This document shows, piece after piece, positions 52,113 to 59,997 of a DNA stretch of 64,000 nt. Location of the stretch: NCBI GenBank assembly GCA_023412915.1, contig JAEZRE010000006.1, forward strand, positions 248,001 through 312,000, given 5' to 3'. The notes under the pieces were generated by a model. The model was not told the origin of the DNA. It worked only from the letters and a program-made list of their open reading frames with translations, and made no database searches. Both the position numbers and the translations under genes were made by a program. Positions within the stretch are counted from its first letter, which is position 1. Each line of letters opens with the position of its first letter. The DNA is from Bacillota bacterium. GTDB taxonomy: Bacteria > Bacillota > Clostridia > Acetivibrionales > DTU013.

Positions 52113-52760
52113 ATGATTACTGCTGAAATGGTAAAACAACTCCGTGAGAGAACCGGCGCCGGAATGATGGACTGCAAAAAGGCTCTTACCGATGCAGACG
52201 GCAATACCGACAAGGCTATCGAGATCCTCAGGGAAAGAGGCCTGGCAGCAGCCGCAAAGAAAGCCGGCAGAATAGCGGCGGAAGGACTTGTTGGTTCTTA
52301 TATACACGATAACGGTAGAATAGGCGTACTGGTTGAAGTCAACATCGAAACCGACTTCGCTGCCGCCAATGAAGAATTCAAGCAGTTCGTTAAGGATATT
52401 GCGATGCAGATTGCTGCCGCGAAACCTGAATTTGTCAAGAAGGAAGACGTTCCAACAGAAGTGCTCGAGAAGGAATTGAACATTCTAAGGGCGCAGGCAA
52501 GGAACGAAGGTAAACCCGAAAAGATCATCGAAAAGATGGTCGAGGGCAGGATCGACAAGTATTATAAGGAAGTCTGCCTGATGGAACAGCCCTGGATCAA
52601 GGACCCCGACAAGACGATAAAGCAGCTCGTCACTGAGAAGATCGCTACGATAGGCGAGAACATCAATATAAGACGATTTGCCCGCTTCGAAAGAGGAGAG
52701 GGACTTGAAAAGAAAGATGAGAATTTCGCGGAAGAAGTTGCGAAACAAATCGGTGGTTGA
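52113..52760 (+). CDS. tsf: translation elongation factor Ts
   Basis: Nucleotide exchange factor of EF-Tu, 215 aa. Signatures: LRERTGAGMMDCKKAL, DKAIEILRERGLAAAAKKAGR and ARFERGEG near the end. At 215 aa it is the short form common in Clostridia. I chose ATG 52113 because GGAGG lies 7 nt upstream; an in-frame ATG-less extension from 52095 contains that site. It follows rpsB and ends at the terminator 52768-52796. Confidence 0.97.
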   Translation: MITAEMVKQLRERTGAGMMDCKKALTDADGNTDKAIEILRERGLAAAAKKAGRIAAEGLVGSYIHDNGRIGVLVEVNIETDFAAANEEFKQFVKDIAMQIAAAKPEFVKKEDVPTEVLEKELNILRAQARNEGKPEKIIEKMVEGRIDKYYKEVCLMEQPWIKDPDKTIKQLVTEKIATIGENINIRRFARFERGEGLEKKDENFAEEVAKQIGG

Positions 52761-52767
52761 ATTAATG

Positions 52768-52796
52768 AGGGAGCATACAAGTTATGTTCCCTTTTT
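52768..52796 (+). terminator. intrinsic terminator after tsf
   Basis: AGGGAGCATA (52768-52777) pairs with TATGTTCCCT (52783-52792), with one G-U pair, around a 5-nt loop, followed by TTTT. Confidence 0.82.
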
Positions 52797-52873
52797 AATG
52801 CAGTACTGTCAATGGAGCAGGAATTTGTGAATTTTTGTAGAACAATAAATAGAGAGCGGGGGTTGTTACCAAC

Positions 52874-53581
52874 ATGACACCAAAGTATAAAAGGATATTG
52901 CTCAAGCTGAGCGGAGAAGCGCTGGCCGGAAACCAGAAAACAGGCATAGATACCGAGACTCTCGGCGCCATATCCGAAAAGATCTCCGAAGCGTACAAGC
53001 TTGGAGTGGAAATATCGATAGTCGTCGGCGGAGGCAATTTCTGGAGAGGCAGGAGCGGAAAGGGCATGGATCGTACTACTGCCGACCATATGGGCATGCT
53101 GGCAACCGTTTTAAACTCACTGGCATTGCAGGACGCTCTGGAATCGCGGGGGATCCCGACAAGGGTTCAGACAGCCATCGAGATGAGACAGATCGCTGAA
53201 CCGTATATCAGAAGGAAGGCGGTAAGGCATCTCGAGAAGAAGAGAATCGTCATTTTTGCGTGCGGCATAGGCAATCCATATTTCTCGACCGATACCACAG
53301 CGGCGCTGCGTGCTGCGGAGATCGATGCGGATGTCATACTCAAGGCGACGATGGTGGATGGAGTGTATGACAGCGATCCCAAGAAAAATCCCGACGCCGT
53401 AAAATTCGAAACCATCAGCTTTGCGGACGCTCTTGCCAGGAGACTTGGTTCGATAATGGATTCTACCGCATTGTCGCTTTGTATGGACAACAAGATTCCG
53501 CTTATAGTTTTTGATCTGAGCGATCCCGAGAACATACTGAGGGTCATCAGTGGCGAAAATATCGGAACGACCCTATTTTAA
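52874..53581 (+). CDS. pyrH: UMP kinase
   Basis: Bacterial UMP kinase of 235 aa (amino-acid kinase fold), which makes UDP from UMP. Signatures: RILLKLSGEALAG, IVVGGGNFWRG, TADHMGMLATVLNSLALQDALE and DSTALSLCMDNKIPLIVF. The start is ATG 52874. It lies 113 bp after tsf and 40 bp before frr. The order rpsB-tsf-pyrH-frr is the conserved bacterial one. Confidence 0.97.
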   Translation: MTPKYKRILLKLSGEALAGNQKTGIDTETLGAISEKISEAYKLGVEISIVVGGGNFWRGRSGKGMDRTTADHMGMLATVLNSLALQDALESRGIPTRVQTAIEMRQIAEPYIRRKAVRHLEKKRIVIFACGIGNPYFSTDTTAALRAAEIDADVILKATMVDGVYDSDPKKNPDAVKFETISFADALARRLGSIMDSTALSLCMDNKIPLIVFDLSDPENILRVISGENIGTTLF

Positions 53582-53621
53582 ACTTAATCATACCGTTAAT
53601 TTATTTGAAGGAGGTTTTCAT

Positions 53622-54179
53622 ATGGCAAACGCCGCTTACAAGGACATTGAAGACAAGATGCTCAAAGCGATCCATGTGCTCAAGGAGGAGCTTTCGGGGC
53701 TCCGAGCGGGTAGAGCAAACCCGGCGATACTCGACAGGATAACCGTTGATTACTACGGCGCACCGACTCCTATTAACCAGATTGGCGCGATTTCCGTGCC
53801 GGAAGCGCGTGTTATCGTGATTCAGCCGTGGGAAGCCAAGATGCTCAAGGAAGTTGAAAAAGCGATACAGAAATCCGACATAGGCATAAACCCCAATAAC
53901 GACGGCAAGGTCATCCGCCTCATTTTCCCGATACTTACAGAGGAAAGAAGAAGAGAGCTGACCAAAGGCGTCAAAAAGTACGGCGAAGACTGCAAGGTAG
54001 CTGTACGTGCCATCAGAAGGGATGCGATGGAGCATTTCAAGGCCCAGAAAAAGAACAGCGAGATAACCGAGGACGATCTGAAGGATGCCGAAGACGATAT
54101 TCAGAAGATGACCGATAAATACATAGTCGATATCGATAAGATAGTTGAACTGAAGGATAAGGAAATAATGGAGGTTTAA
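53622..54179 (+). CDS. frr: ribosome recycling factor
   Basis: RRF releases ribosomes from mRNA with EF-G after termination. 185 aa; the helical domain is split by the small beta domain as expected (LRAGRANPAILDRITVDYYG ... INQIGAISVPEARVIVIQPW ... GLNPNNDGKVIRLIFP-like stretch) and ends with the long C-terminal helix. ATG 53622 follows AAGGAGG; the frame upstream of it is not coding. Confidence 0.97.
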   Translation: MANAAYKDIEDKMLKAIHVLKEELSGLRAGRANPAILDRITVDYYGAPTPINQIGAISVPEARVIVIQPWEAKMLKEVEKAIQKSDIGINPNNDGKVIRLIFPILTEERRRELTKGVKKYGEDCKVAVRAIRRDAMEHFKAQKKNSEITEDDLKDAEDDIQKMTDKYIVDIDKIVELKDKEIMEV

Positions 54180-54233
54180 TGCTGCAGGTAAAACTGTGGA
54201 AGCGTTCGTCCTCCGCAGTATTGCAGTTCAGGG

Positions 54234-54479
54234 ATGGAGCATAACGATATACCTGACGTCTCCGGATACAAGCTGGAGACGGCTGAAAAATTGCTGGCCT
54301 CGCATGGATACTCCAGGATAGAGGTGCAACTCACGGCTTCGCCGAGAATGAGGCAGGCCGGCTATGATAAAAATTCTCGTGTCGTCAGACTGAGCAAATC
54401 GGCTGACGACACGATATTATTGCTCGTGTGCGGTTCAGCTTTAGCGTCGGAAAGGGACATTCCTTGTAACGGTATTTGA
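54234..54479 (+). CDS. small PASTA-like protein ending in a repeat element
   Basis: 81 codons. The N-terminal half (DIPDVSGYKLETAEKLLASHGYSRIEVQL) has the pattern of a PASTA domain, a wall- or ligand-binding module normally found at the end of PBPs or Ser/Thr kinases. No signal peptide or TM helix precedes it. The last residues (SERDIPCNGI) and the stop codon lie in dispersed element family B (54451-54492), so the original C-terminus was probably changed by the insertion. ATG 54234 has only a weak site. Small proteins of this kind are seen between frr and uppS in other Clostridia, I believe, but I cannot check this. Confidence 0.6.
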   Translation: MEHNDIPDVSGYKLETAEKLLASHGYSRIEVQLTASPRMRQAGYDKNSRVVRLSKSADDTILLLVCGSALASERDIPCNGI

Positions 54480-54492
54480 AGGTGTGTCCCTT
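54451..54492 (-). repeat. dispersed element family B, copy 2 (inverted)
   Basis: Reverse complement of 21867-21908 with a few changes; the arms GGGACACACCTT and AAGGAATGTCCC are kept. It overlaps the 3' end of the PASTA-like gene. Confidence 0.85.
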
Positions 54493-54625
54493 ATCCTCAA
54501 TATCCTCAATATTGACACCGTGCCAAGGTTGGAACATAATGGATTGGGAGAGGACACTTCCGCAGGAATCGGTCCGATGGATTTGAACCGCGGGATTGTC
54601 TTTTTTTGAAGGTCGGAGGTAGTAC

Positions 54626-55375
54626 ATGTGGTTTTCGGGACTTAAAAAGGCAACACAGCCTCTGTTTGATGTGAAAAAGCAAATACCGGTGCACATAGCG
54701 GTATTCATGGACGGAAACGGCCGATGGGCCGCACGCAGAGGGCTGCCCAGGAGCGCCGGCCACAGGGAGGGCGCAAGTACCCTCAAGAGAACTGTGAAGG
54801 AATGTAACGCACTGGGGATAAAGTATTTGACCGCTTATGCATTTTCTACGGAAAACTGGAACCGGCCCAAGGAAGAGGTCGATTCGCTGATGTCGCTGCT
54901 GTTGGAATTTCTCAAAAACGCCGAAAGGGAGCTTTCCGGACAGAATATTCAAATAAGGATTATCGGGGATGAGCAAGGGCTTTCGCAGGAGATAAGGAAC
55001 GAAATAGCGAGAGTAATAAAAAATACTTCAAAAAATACCGGCTTGACGCTGGTAATAGCTTTAAATTACGGCAGCCGGAGCGAAATCTCAAACGCTGCCG
55101 CAAGAATCGCGCACGACGTGAAACAGGGCCGGTTGGATCCCAAAGATATCAATGAAAAAGTGTTTTCAAATTACCTTTATACCGCCGGCATCCCTGATCC
55201 GGACCTGGTGATCAGGCCGAGCGGCGAGCAAAGGCTCAGCAATTTTCTGCTCTGGCAGTCTTCCTATGCGGAGTTCTGGTATTCCAACATATTATGGCCT
55301 GACTTTTCAAAGAAGGATCTTTTTGAGGCGCTCGGAGAGTTCCAGAAAAGAAACAGGCGTTTCGGAGGTCTATAG
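54626..55375 (+). CDS. uppS: undecaprenyl diphosphate synthase (isoprenyl transferase)
   Basis: cis-Prenyltransferase that makes the C55 carrier lipid of wall synthesis. 249 aa. Catalytic Asp in FMDGNGRWA; SAGHREGASTL; AFSTENWNRP; RPSGEQRLSNFLLWQ (RTSGE is more usual); WPDFSKKDLFEAL. The start is ATG 54626 after GGAGG. Its TAG is 2 bp from the cdsA ATG, so the two are coupled. Confidence 0.96.
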   Translation: MWFSGLKKATQPLFDVKKQIPVHIAVFMDGNGRWAARRGLPRSAGHREGASTLKRTVKECNALGIKYLTAYAFSTENWNRPKEEVDSLMSLLLEFLKNAERELSGQNIQIRIIGDEQGLSQEIRNEIARVIKNTSKNTGLTLVIALNYGSRSEISNAAARIAHDVKQGRLDPKDINEKVFSNYLYTAGIPDPDLVIRPSGEQRLSNFLLWQSSYAEFWYSNILWPDFSKKDLFEALGEFQKRNRRFGGL

Positions 55376-55377
55376 GA

Positions 55378-56271
55378 ATGAAAACAAGGATATTAAGCGC
55401 TGCAGTCGCAATTGTGCTGCTGGCAGGCGTAATGTACCTGGGGAGTACCGCTGTCGGCCTCGCCATTTTTGTATTGGCGCTTGTTGGAATTCATGAATTT
55501 TATAACGCGTTGGAGAAAGCGGGCTTCAAGCCGGTCTACCAACTCGGTTATATTTCGTGCCTGCTGCTTTTGTACCCTGTGGTTTCGAGTTGGACGGAAA
55601 GCGGCATGAAAGCAATGCTTGGCGGAGCGAGTGCTTCACCCGGTGGAATGAATGCTCTGGTCATCGGGATGAGCACTCTGACAGGCGGAAATACGCTTGT
55701 AATCGCAGCTATGTTTGTTTTTGCTTTAATTGTGGTGTTATTCTGCCTGATGATGTTCTCAAACGGCAGGTATTCTATTGCAGACATAGCTATAACGCTG
55801 TTCGGCATTGCATATGTGGTATTTTTGTTCTCCTTTGTCACACTGACAAGGAACATGGAAAAAGGTTACCTTTACATATGGCTGATTTTCATCGGAGCCT
55901 GGGCGACCGATACTTTCGCATATTTTACGGGAGTGTCGATAGGAAAGACCAAAATACTTCCCAAAATCAGCCCGAAAAAGTCGCTCGAGGGCTCTATCGG
56001 CGGCGTACTGGGCTGTATGCTGGCTATGCTGCTGTTCGGGATATACTTTCAGGATACACTGAAAATACCGGTATTGCATTTTGCGATACTTGGCCTGCTG
56101 TGCGGCGTTATTTCGCAGATAGGGGACTGGTCCGCGTCTGCGGTCAAAAGGTCCGCAGGAGTCAAGGACTACGGAAACATCATGCCCGGGCACGGAGGCG
56201 TGCTTGACAGGCTTGACAGCATACTGTTTGTCGCGCCGGTCGTTTATTTTTATGTCGAGCTGTTTTTTTAG
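55378..56271 (+). CDS. cdsA: phosphatidate cytidylyltransferase
   Basis: Membrane enzyme that makes CDP-diacylglycerol, the substrate of PgsA. 297 aa with about eight TM helices. The C-terminal signature S-x-x-K-R-x4-K-D-x-G ... H-G-G-x-x-D-R-x-D is complete in SAVKRSAGVKDYGNIM and PGHGGVLDRLDS. The segment PKKSLEGSIGG is also typical. The start is ATG 55378 with GGAGGT just before the uppS stop. Confidence 0.96.
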   Translation: MKTRILSAAVAIVLLAGVMYLGSTAVGLAIFVLALVGIHEFYNALEKAGFKPVYQLGYISCLLLLYPVVSSWTESGMKAMLGGASASPGGMNALVIGMSTLTGGNTLVIAAMFVFALIVVLFCLMMFSNGRYSIADIAITLFGIAYVVFLFSFVTLTRNMEKGYLYIWLIFIGAWATDTFAYFTGVSIGKTKILPKISPKKSLEGSIGGVLGCMLAMLLFGIYFQDTLKIPVLHFAILGLLCGVISQIGDWSASAVKRSAGVKDYGNIMPGHGGVLDRLDSILFVAPVVYFYVELFF

Positions 56272-56344
56272 GTTAACGGTTACTTTCAAATATTTAGGCT
56301 GCCTGTAAATGAACGATGGTTTACGGCGGCAGGGAGCATGGATC

Positions 56345-57499
56345 ATGGCAAAATGCATATCGATTCTCGGATCGACCGGTTCGATCGGGAACCAGACACT
56401 GGACGCTGCAAGAAATCTTGGCATAAGGGTGGCAGCTCTGACAGCCAATTCGAATATAGACCTGCTCGAAGCGCAGGCAAGGGAATTCAAGCCCCGGCTC
56501 GTTTCAATCGGAGAAGGTGCGATGGCGCTGGAGCTTGAACGAAGGCTCTGTGAGCTTGTAAAAACTAACCAGATTGAAGTTCATTACGGAATTGAGGGCT
56601 TGAAGGCGGCCGCGTCCATCGACGGCGCGGATACCGTGGTCACATCGATAGTGGGAGTGGCCGGCCTTATTCCTACCATGGAAGCCATTAAACACGGCAA
56701 GGATATCGCGCTCGCAAACAAGGAAACGCTTGTCACGGCAGGCCAGTTAGTTATTTCCGAGGCTTCTGCACACGGAGTTTCAATATTTCCTGTGGACAGC
56801 GAGCATTCCGCCATATTCCAGTGCCTTGCGGCAAACCGCAGTCAGGACGTCGCAAGGTTGATACTGACTGCTTCAGGAGGGCCGTTCAGGGGTAGGACAA
56901 AAGCGGAGCTTGAAAAAGTCACGGTTTCTGAAGCGCTGAAGCATCCGAACTGGAAAATGGGCAGCAAGATAACAATAGATTCCGCAACGCTTATGAACAA
57001 GGGCCTTGAAGTCATCGAAGCGCGCTGGCTGTTCGGGTTCGCACCCGACAGGATAAAAGTGGTAGTGCATCCCCAAAGCATCATACATTCGATGGTAGAA
57101 TATATAGACGGCTCCGTCATTGCGCAGCTGGGTTCGCCCGACATGAGGATACCGATACAGCTGGCCCTGACGTGGCCGGAGAGGGCCTCGAACAATTTTG
57201 CAAGGCTGGATCTTCTGAATTGCGGCAGCCTCACCTTCGAGGAGCCCGATATGGAGAGCTTCGAATGTCTCGGGCTTGCGCTCGAAGCATTGAAGGCGGG
57301 CGGCACGATGCCCGCTGCGATGAACGGCGCCAATGAAGCAGCTGTGGAACTGTTTCTTCACGGCAGGATAGGCTTCTGCGACATACCTAGGTTAATTGGA
57401 AAGGTGATGAATTCCCATATCGTGAATACAATGCCTCGCCTCGATGATATAATAGAAGTAGACAGTTGGGCGAGAAGGATGGTTGGAGAAAATCTATGA
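56345..57499 (+). CDS. dxr: 1-deoxy-D-xylulose 5-phosphate reductoisomerase
   Basis: Second step of the MEP isoprenoid pathway: DXP to MEP with NADPH. 384 aa. NADPH fold ISILGSTGSIGNQTLD; LANKETLVTAG; metal and substrate residues in FPVDSEHSAIFQCL; LTASGGPFRG; ATLMNKGLEVIEA; GSPDMRIPIQLALTWP. ATG 56345 follows CAGGGAG by 8 nt; the in-frame ATG 56309 has none. It overlaps rseP by 4 bp (ATGA). Confidence 0.97.
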   Translation: MAKCISILGSTGSIGNQTLDAARNLGIRVAALTANSNIDLLEAQAREFKPRLVSIGEGAMALELERRLCELVKTNQIEVHYGIEGLKAAASIDGADTVVTSIVGVAGLIPTMEAIKHGKDIALANKETLVTAGQLVISEASAHGVSIFPVDSEHSAIFQCLAANRSQDVARLILTASGGPFRGRTKAELEKVTVSEALKHPNWKMGSKITIDSATLMNKGLEVIEARWLFGFAPDRIKVVVHPQSIIHSMVEYIDGSVIAQLGSPDMRIPIQLALTWPERASNNFARLDLLNCGSLTFEEPDMESFECLGLALEALKAGGTMPAAMNGANEAAVELFLHGRIGFCDIPRLIGKVMNSHIVNTMPRLDDIIEVDSWARRMVGENL

Positions 57500-58788
57500 A
57501 TTTAGTTTTGTCAATACTGGCTTTTAACATAATCGTAATAATACATGAGCTGGGGCATTTCATAATAGCCAAGAAAACAGGCATCAAAGTGCTTGAGTTT
57601 TCGCTGTTTTTTGGCCCCAAGATATTTAGCTTCCAGCGCGGAGAAACGATGTACTCGCTGCGCCTGATACCCATCATGGCCTATGTCAAGATGGAAGGTG
57701 AAGAGGAGGCCTCGGACAGCGAGACGTCCTTCAGCAACAAGCCCAAGCATGTGCGTGCGTTGACGGCTCTTGGCGGACCGCTGGCGAACATCATACTGGC
57801 ATTGATGCTGCTTACGGCAGTTTACACAATAGTAGGCTATGACTCGACCGAGATAGGCCTCGTTGTTAAAAATTCGCCCGCGACCGAAGCAGGTCTTCAA
57901 AAAGGCGATAAAATTGTTTCATATGACGGGAAGGCAACTTATCTTCCCATAGATGTAGTGCAATTTCTTTATGTATCCAAAGGTACTCCGGCTAAAGTTT
58001 CATACGAGAGAAACGGCAAAGCATACGACACGGTACTCAAACCGATCCATCACGCGGCTGCCTCGGCTCCGAAGCTAGGGGTCAGTCTAGGCAACGAGGG
58101 TACGGCCGATTCGAATGTCATCAAAGCTCTGACGCCGGGTATGCCGGCTCAAAAGGTCGGACTGCAGGTTGGCGACAGGATAGTAGAGCTCAATAAGCAG
58201 ACAATTTCGACCTCGGCCGAGCTGATCGGCGTGGTCGAGAAGAATGGATACAAGCCGATCGAGGTAAAGGCACTGAGGGGCAAGTCCGAATTGACAGTAA
58301 CGATTGATCCCCAGGAGGTCAAAACGGATGAATGGTACGACGCAGGCCTGGCTTTTTCGCATAAAAACGGAGGTATCATCGAATCGCTGGGGCAGTCGGC
58401 CGTATTCACATATTCCATAATACGAAGCGTCGGTTACAGCCTTGTATGGCTGTTTACAGGCAAAGCCAGGCTCAGCGAGCTAATGGGACCGATCGGCATG
58501 GTCAGCACCATGACCTCGGCGATGCAGCAGGCGCCCAATCTCGGCGATATGTTGCTTTATCTGATGAATACCACTGCCTTCATGAGCATTGCCATAGGCG
58601 CAACGAACCTGATACCGTTCCCGATGCTCGACGGCGGAAGGATAACTCTCATAGGGCTGGAAGCAGTGAGAGGAAAGCCGCTTAGCCAGGAAAAGGAAGC
58701 TTACATTTCCATGGTCGGCTTTGTGCTCATTATTTTGCTTGGCATTTACGCTGCGTATAATGACATCGTCAGGATAATTACAGGATAG
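57496..58788 (+). CDS. rseP: site-2 protease RseP/RasP
   Basis: Intramembrane zinc metalloprotease of 430 aa. HExxH in IIHELGHFI at the N-terminus; the third ligand is in PMLDGGRITLIG near the C-terminus; two PDZ-like regions lie between (VKNSPATEAGLQKGDKIVS and LTPGMPAQKVGLQVGDRIVE). In Bacillus RasP cleaves anti-sigma factors and signal-peptide remnants. ATG 57496 overlaps the dxr stop. ECF sigma factors are not seen here. SpoIVFB-type processing of pro-sigma-K is by another family member. Confidence 0.95.
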   Translation: MNLVLSILAFNIIVIIHELGHFIIAKKTGIKVLEFSLFFGPKIFSFQRGETMYSLRLIPIMAYVKMEGEEEASDSETSFSNKPKHVRALTALGGPLANIILALMLLTAVYTIVGYDSTEIGLVVKNSPATEAGLQKGDKIVSYDGKATYLPIDVVQFLYVSKGTPAKVSYERNGKAYDTVLKPIHHAAASAPKLGVSLGNEGTADSNVIKALTPGMPAQKVGLQVGDRIVELNKQTISTSAELIGVVEKNGYKPIEVKALRGKSELTVTIDPQEVKTDEWYDAGLAFSHKNGGIIESLGQSAVFTYSIIRSVGYSLVWLFTGKARLSELMGPIGMVSTMTSAMQQAPNLGDMLLYLMNTTAFMSIAIGATNLIPFPMLDGGRITLIGLEAVRGKPLSQEKEAYISMVGFVLIILLGIYAAYNDIVRIITG

Positions 58789-58890
58789 CTTATATGGGGA
58801 AAGGGAATTTTTCTGAAACTGAAATTCTCTGATGAACCTATATGTTATAATAATAAGTGATTTAAATAGATATAAAAGAGGTCGGATGTT

Positions 58891-59964
58891 TTGAGTCAGG
58901 ATATGGAGTATACCTTCAAAAGAAAAAATACCAGACCGATTGTGGCCGGCGGCGTAAAAATAGGCGGAGGCGCTCCTATTACGGTGCAGTCGATGGCAAA
59001 TACGGATACAAGGAACGCGTCCTCTACCATTGATCAGATAAAAAGACTTGAAGAGGCAGGCTGTGAGATCATCCGAGTCGCTGTACCGGACTTGGAGGCC
59101 GCAGAAGCGTTCAGGACCATCAAAAAAGCTATAGGCATCCCGCTTGTGGCAGATATACATTTCGATTACCGGCTCGCTCTTGAATGCATAAAGAACGGAA
59201 CTGACAAGATCCGCATCAACCCCGGCAACATAGGCGGCAGGGACAGGGTCATGAAGGTTGTCGAGGAAGCCAAGCCAAGGGGCATTCCCATTCGTATCGG
59301 TGTCAATTCCGGTTCCGTGGAGAAGCACATACTTGAAAAGTACGGCGGCGTTACGGCCGAGGGTATGGTGGAAAGCGCTATCGACCACGCACGGATACTT
59401 GAAGAGTGCGATTTCTACGATATCGCAATCTCAATCAAGGCATCCACGGTACCTATGACGATAGAAGCTTACAGGTTGATATCGCAAAAATGCGATTATC
59501 CTCTCCATATTGGCGTGACCGAGGCAGGCACACTGTTCGGCGGGACGGTTAAATCAGCTGCAGGCTTGGGTTGTCTGCTTGCGGAGGGCATCGGCGACAC
59601 GCTGCGTGTCTCGTTGACAGGCGATCCCGCCGAGGAGGTCAAGGTGGGTCTTGAACTGCTCAAGGCCATGGGACTGCGAAGGACAGGAGTGGAGTTCGTA
59701 TCCTGCCCGACCTGCGGAAGGACGCGCATAGACCTGATAAAAGTCGCAAATGAAGTGGAACAAAGGTTGGCTGGCTGCAAAAAGCACATACGCGTTGCGG
59801 TCATGGGCTGCGCTGTCAATGGGCCGGGCGAGGCTCGCGAAGCCGATATAGGCATAGCGGGCGGCGACGGTGTGGCGCTCATTTTCAGAAAGGGCGAGAT
59901 CGTCAAAAAAGTGCCCCAGGACAGGATCGTTGAAGAATTGATGGCAGAGATAGAAAAACTATAG
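58891..59964 (+). CDS. ispG: 4-hydroxy-3-methylbut-2-en-1-yl diphosphate synthase
   Basis: Iron-sulfur enzyme of the MEP pathway that makes HMBPP from MEcPP. 357 aa. TIM-barrel start (GGGAPITVQSMANTDTRN); cluster ligands SCPTCGRTRIDL and VMGCAVNGPGEA. The start is TTG 58891 with AGAGGT about 9 nt upstream. A TATAAT (58846-58851) lies ahead of it, so it may have its own promoter. dxr and ispG are separated only by rseP, so most of the MEP steps are encoded together. Confidence 0.96.
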   Translation: MSQDMEYTFKRKNTRPIVAGGVKIGGGAPITVQSMANTDTRNASSTIDQIKRLEEAGCEIIRVAVPDLEAAEAFRTIKKAIGIPLVADIHFDYRLALECIKNGTDKIRINPGNIGGRDRVMKVVEEAKPRGIPIRIGVNSGSVEKHILEKYGGVTAEGMVESAIDHARILEECDFYDIAISIKASTVPMTIEAYRLISQKCDYPLHIGVTEAGTLFGGTVKSAAGLGCLLAEGIGDTLRVSLTGDPAEEVKVGLELLKAMGLRRTGVEFVSCPTCGRTRIDLIKVANEVEQRLAGCKKHIRVAVMGCAVNGPGEAREADIGIAGGDGVALIFRKGEIVKKVPQDRIVEELMAEIEKL

Positions 59965-59997
59965 GAAAACCGCATAATATCAAAGGGGAATGTACGA

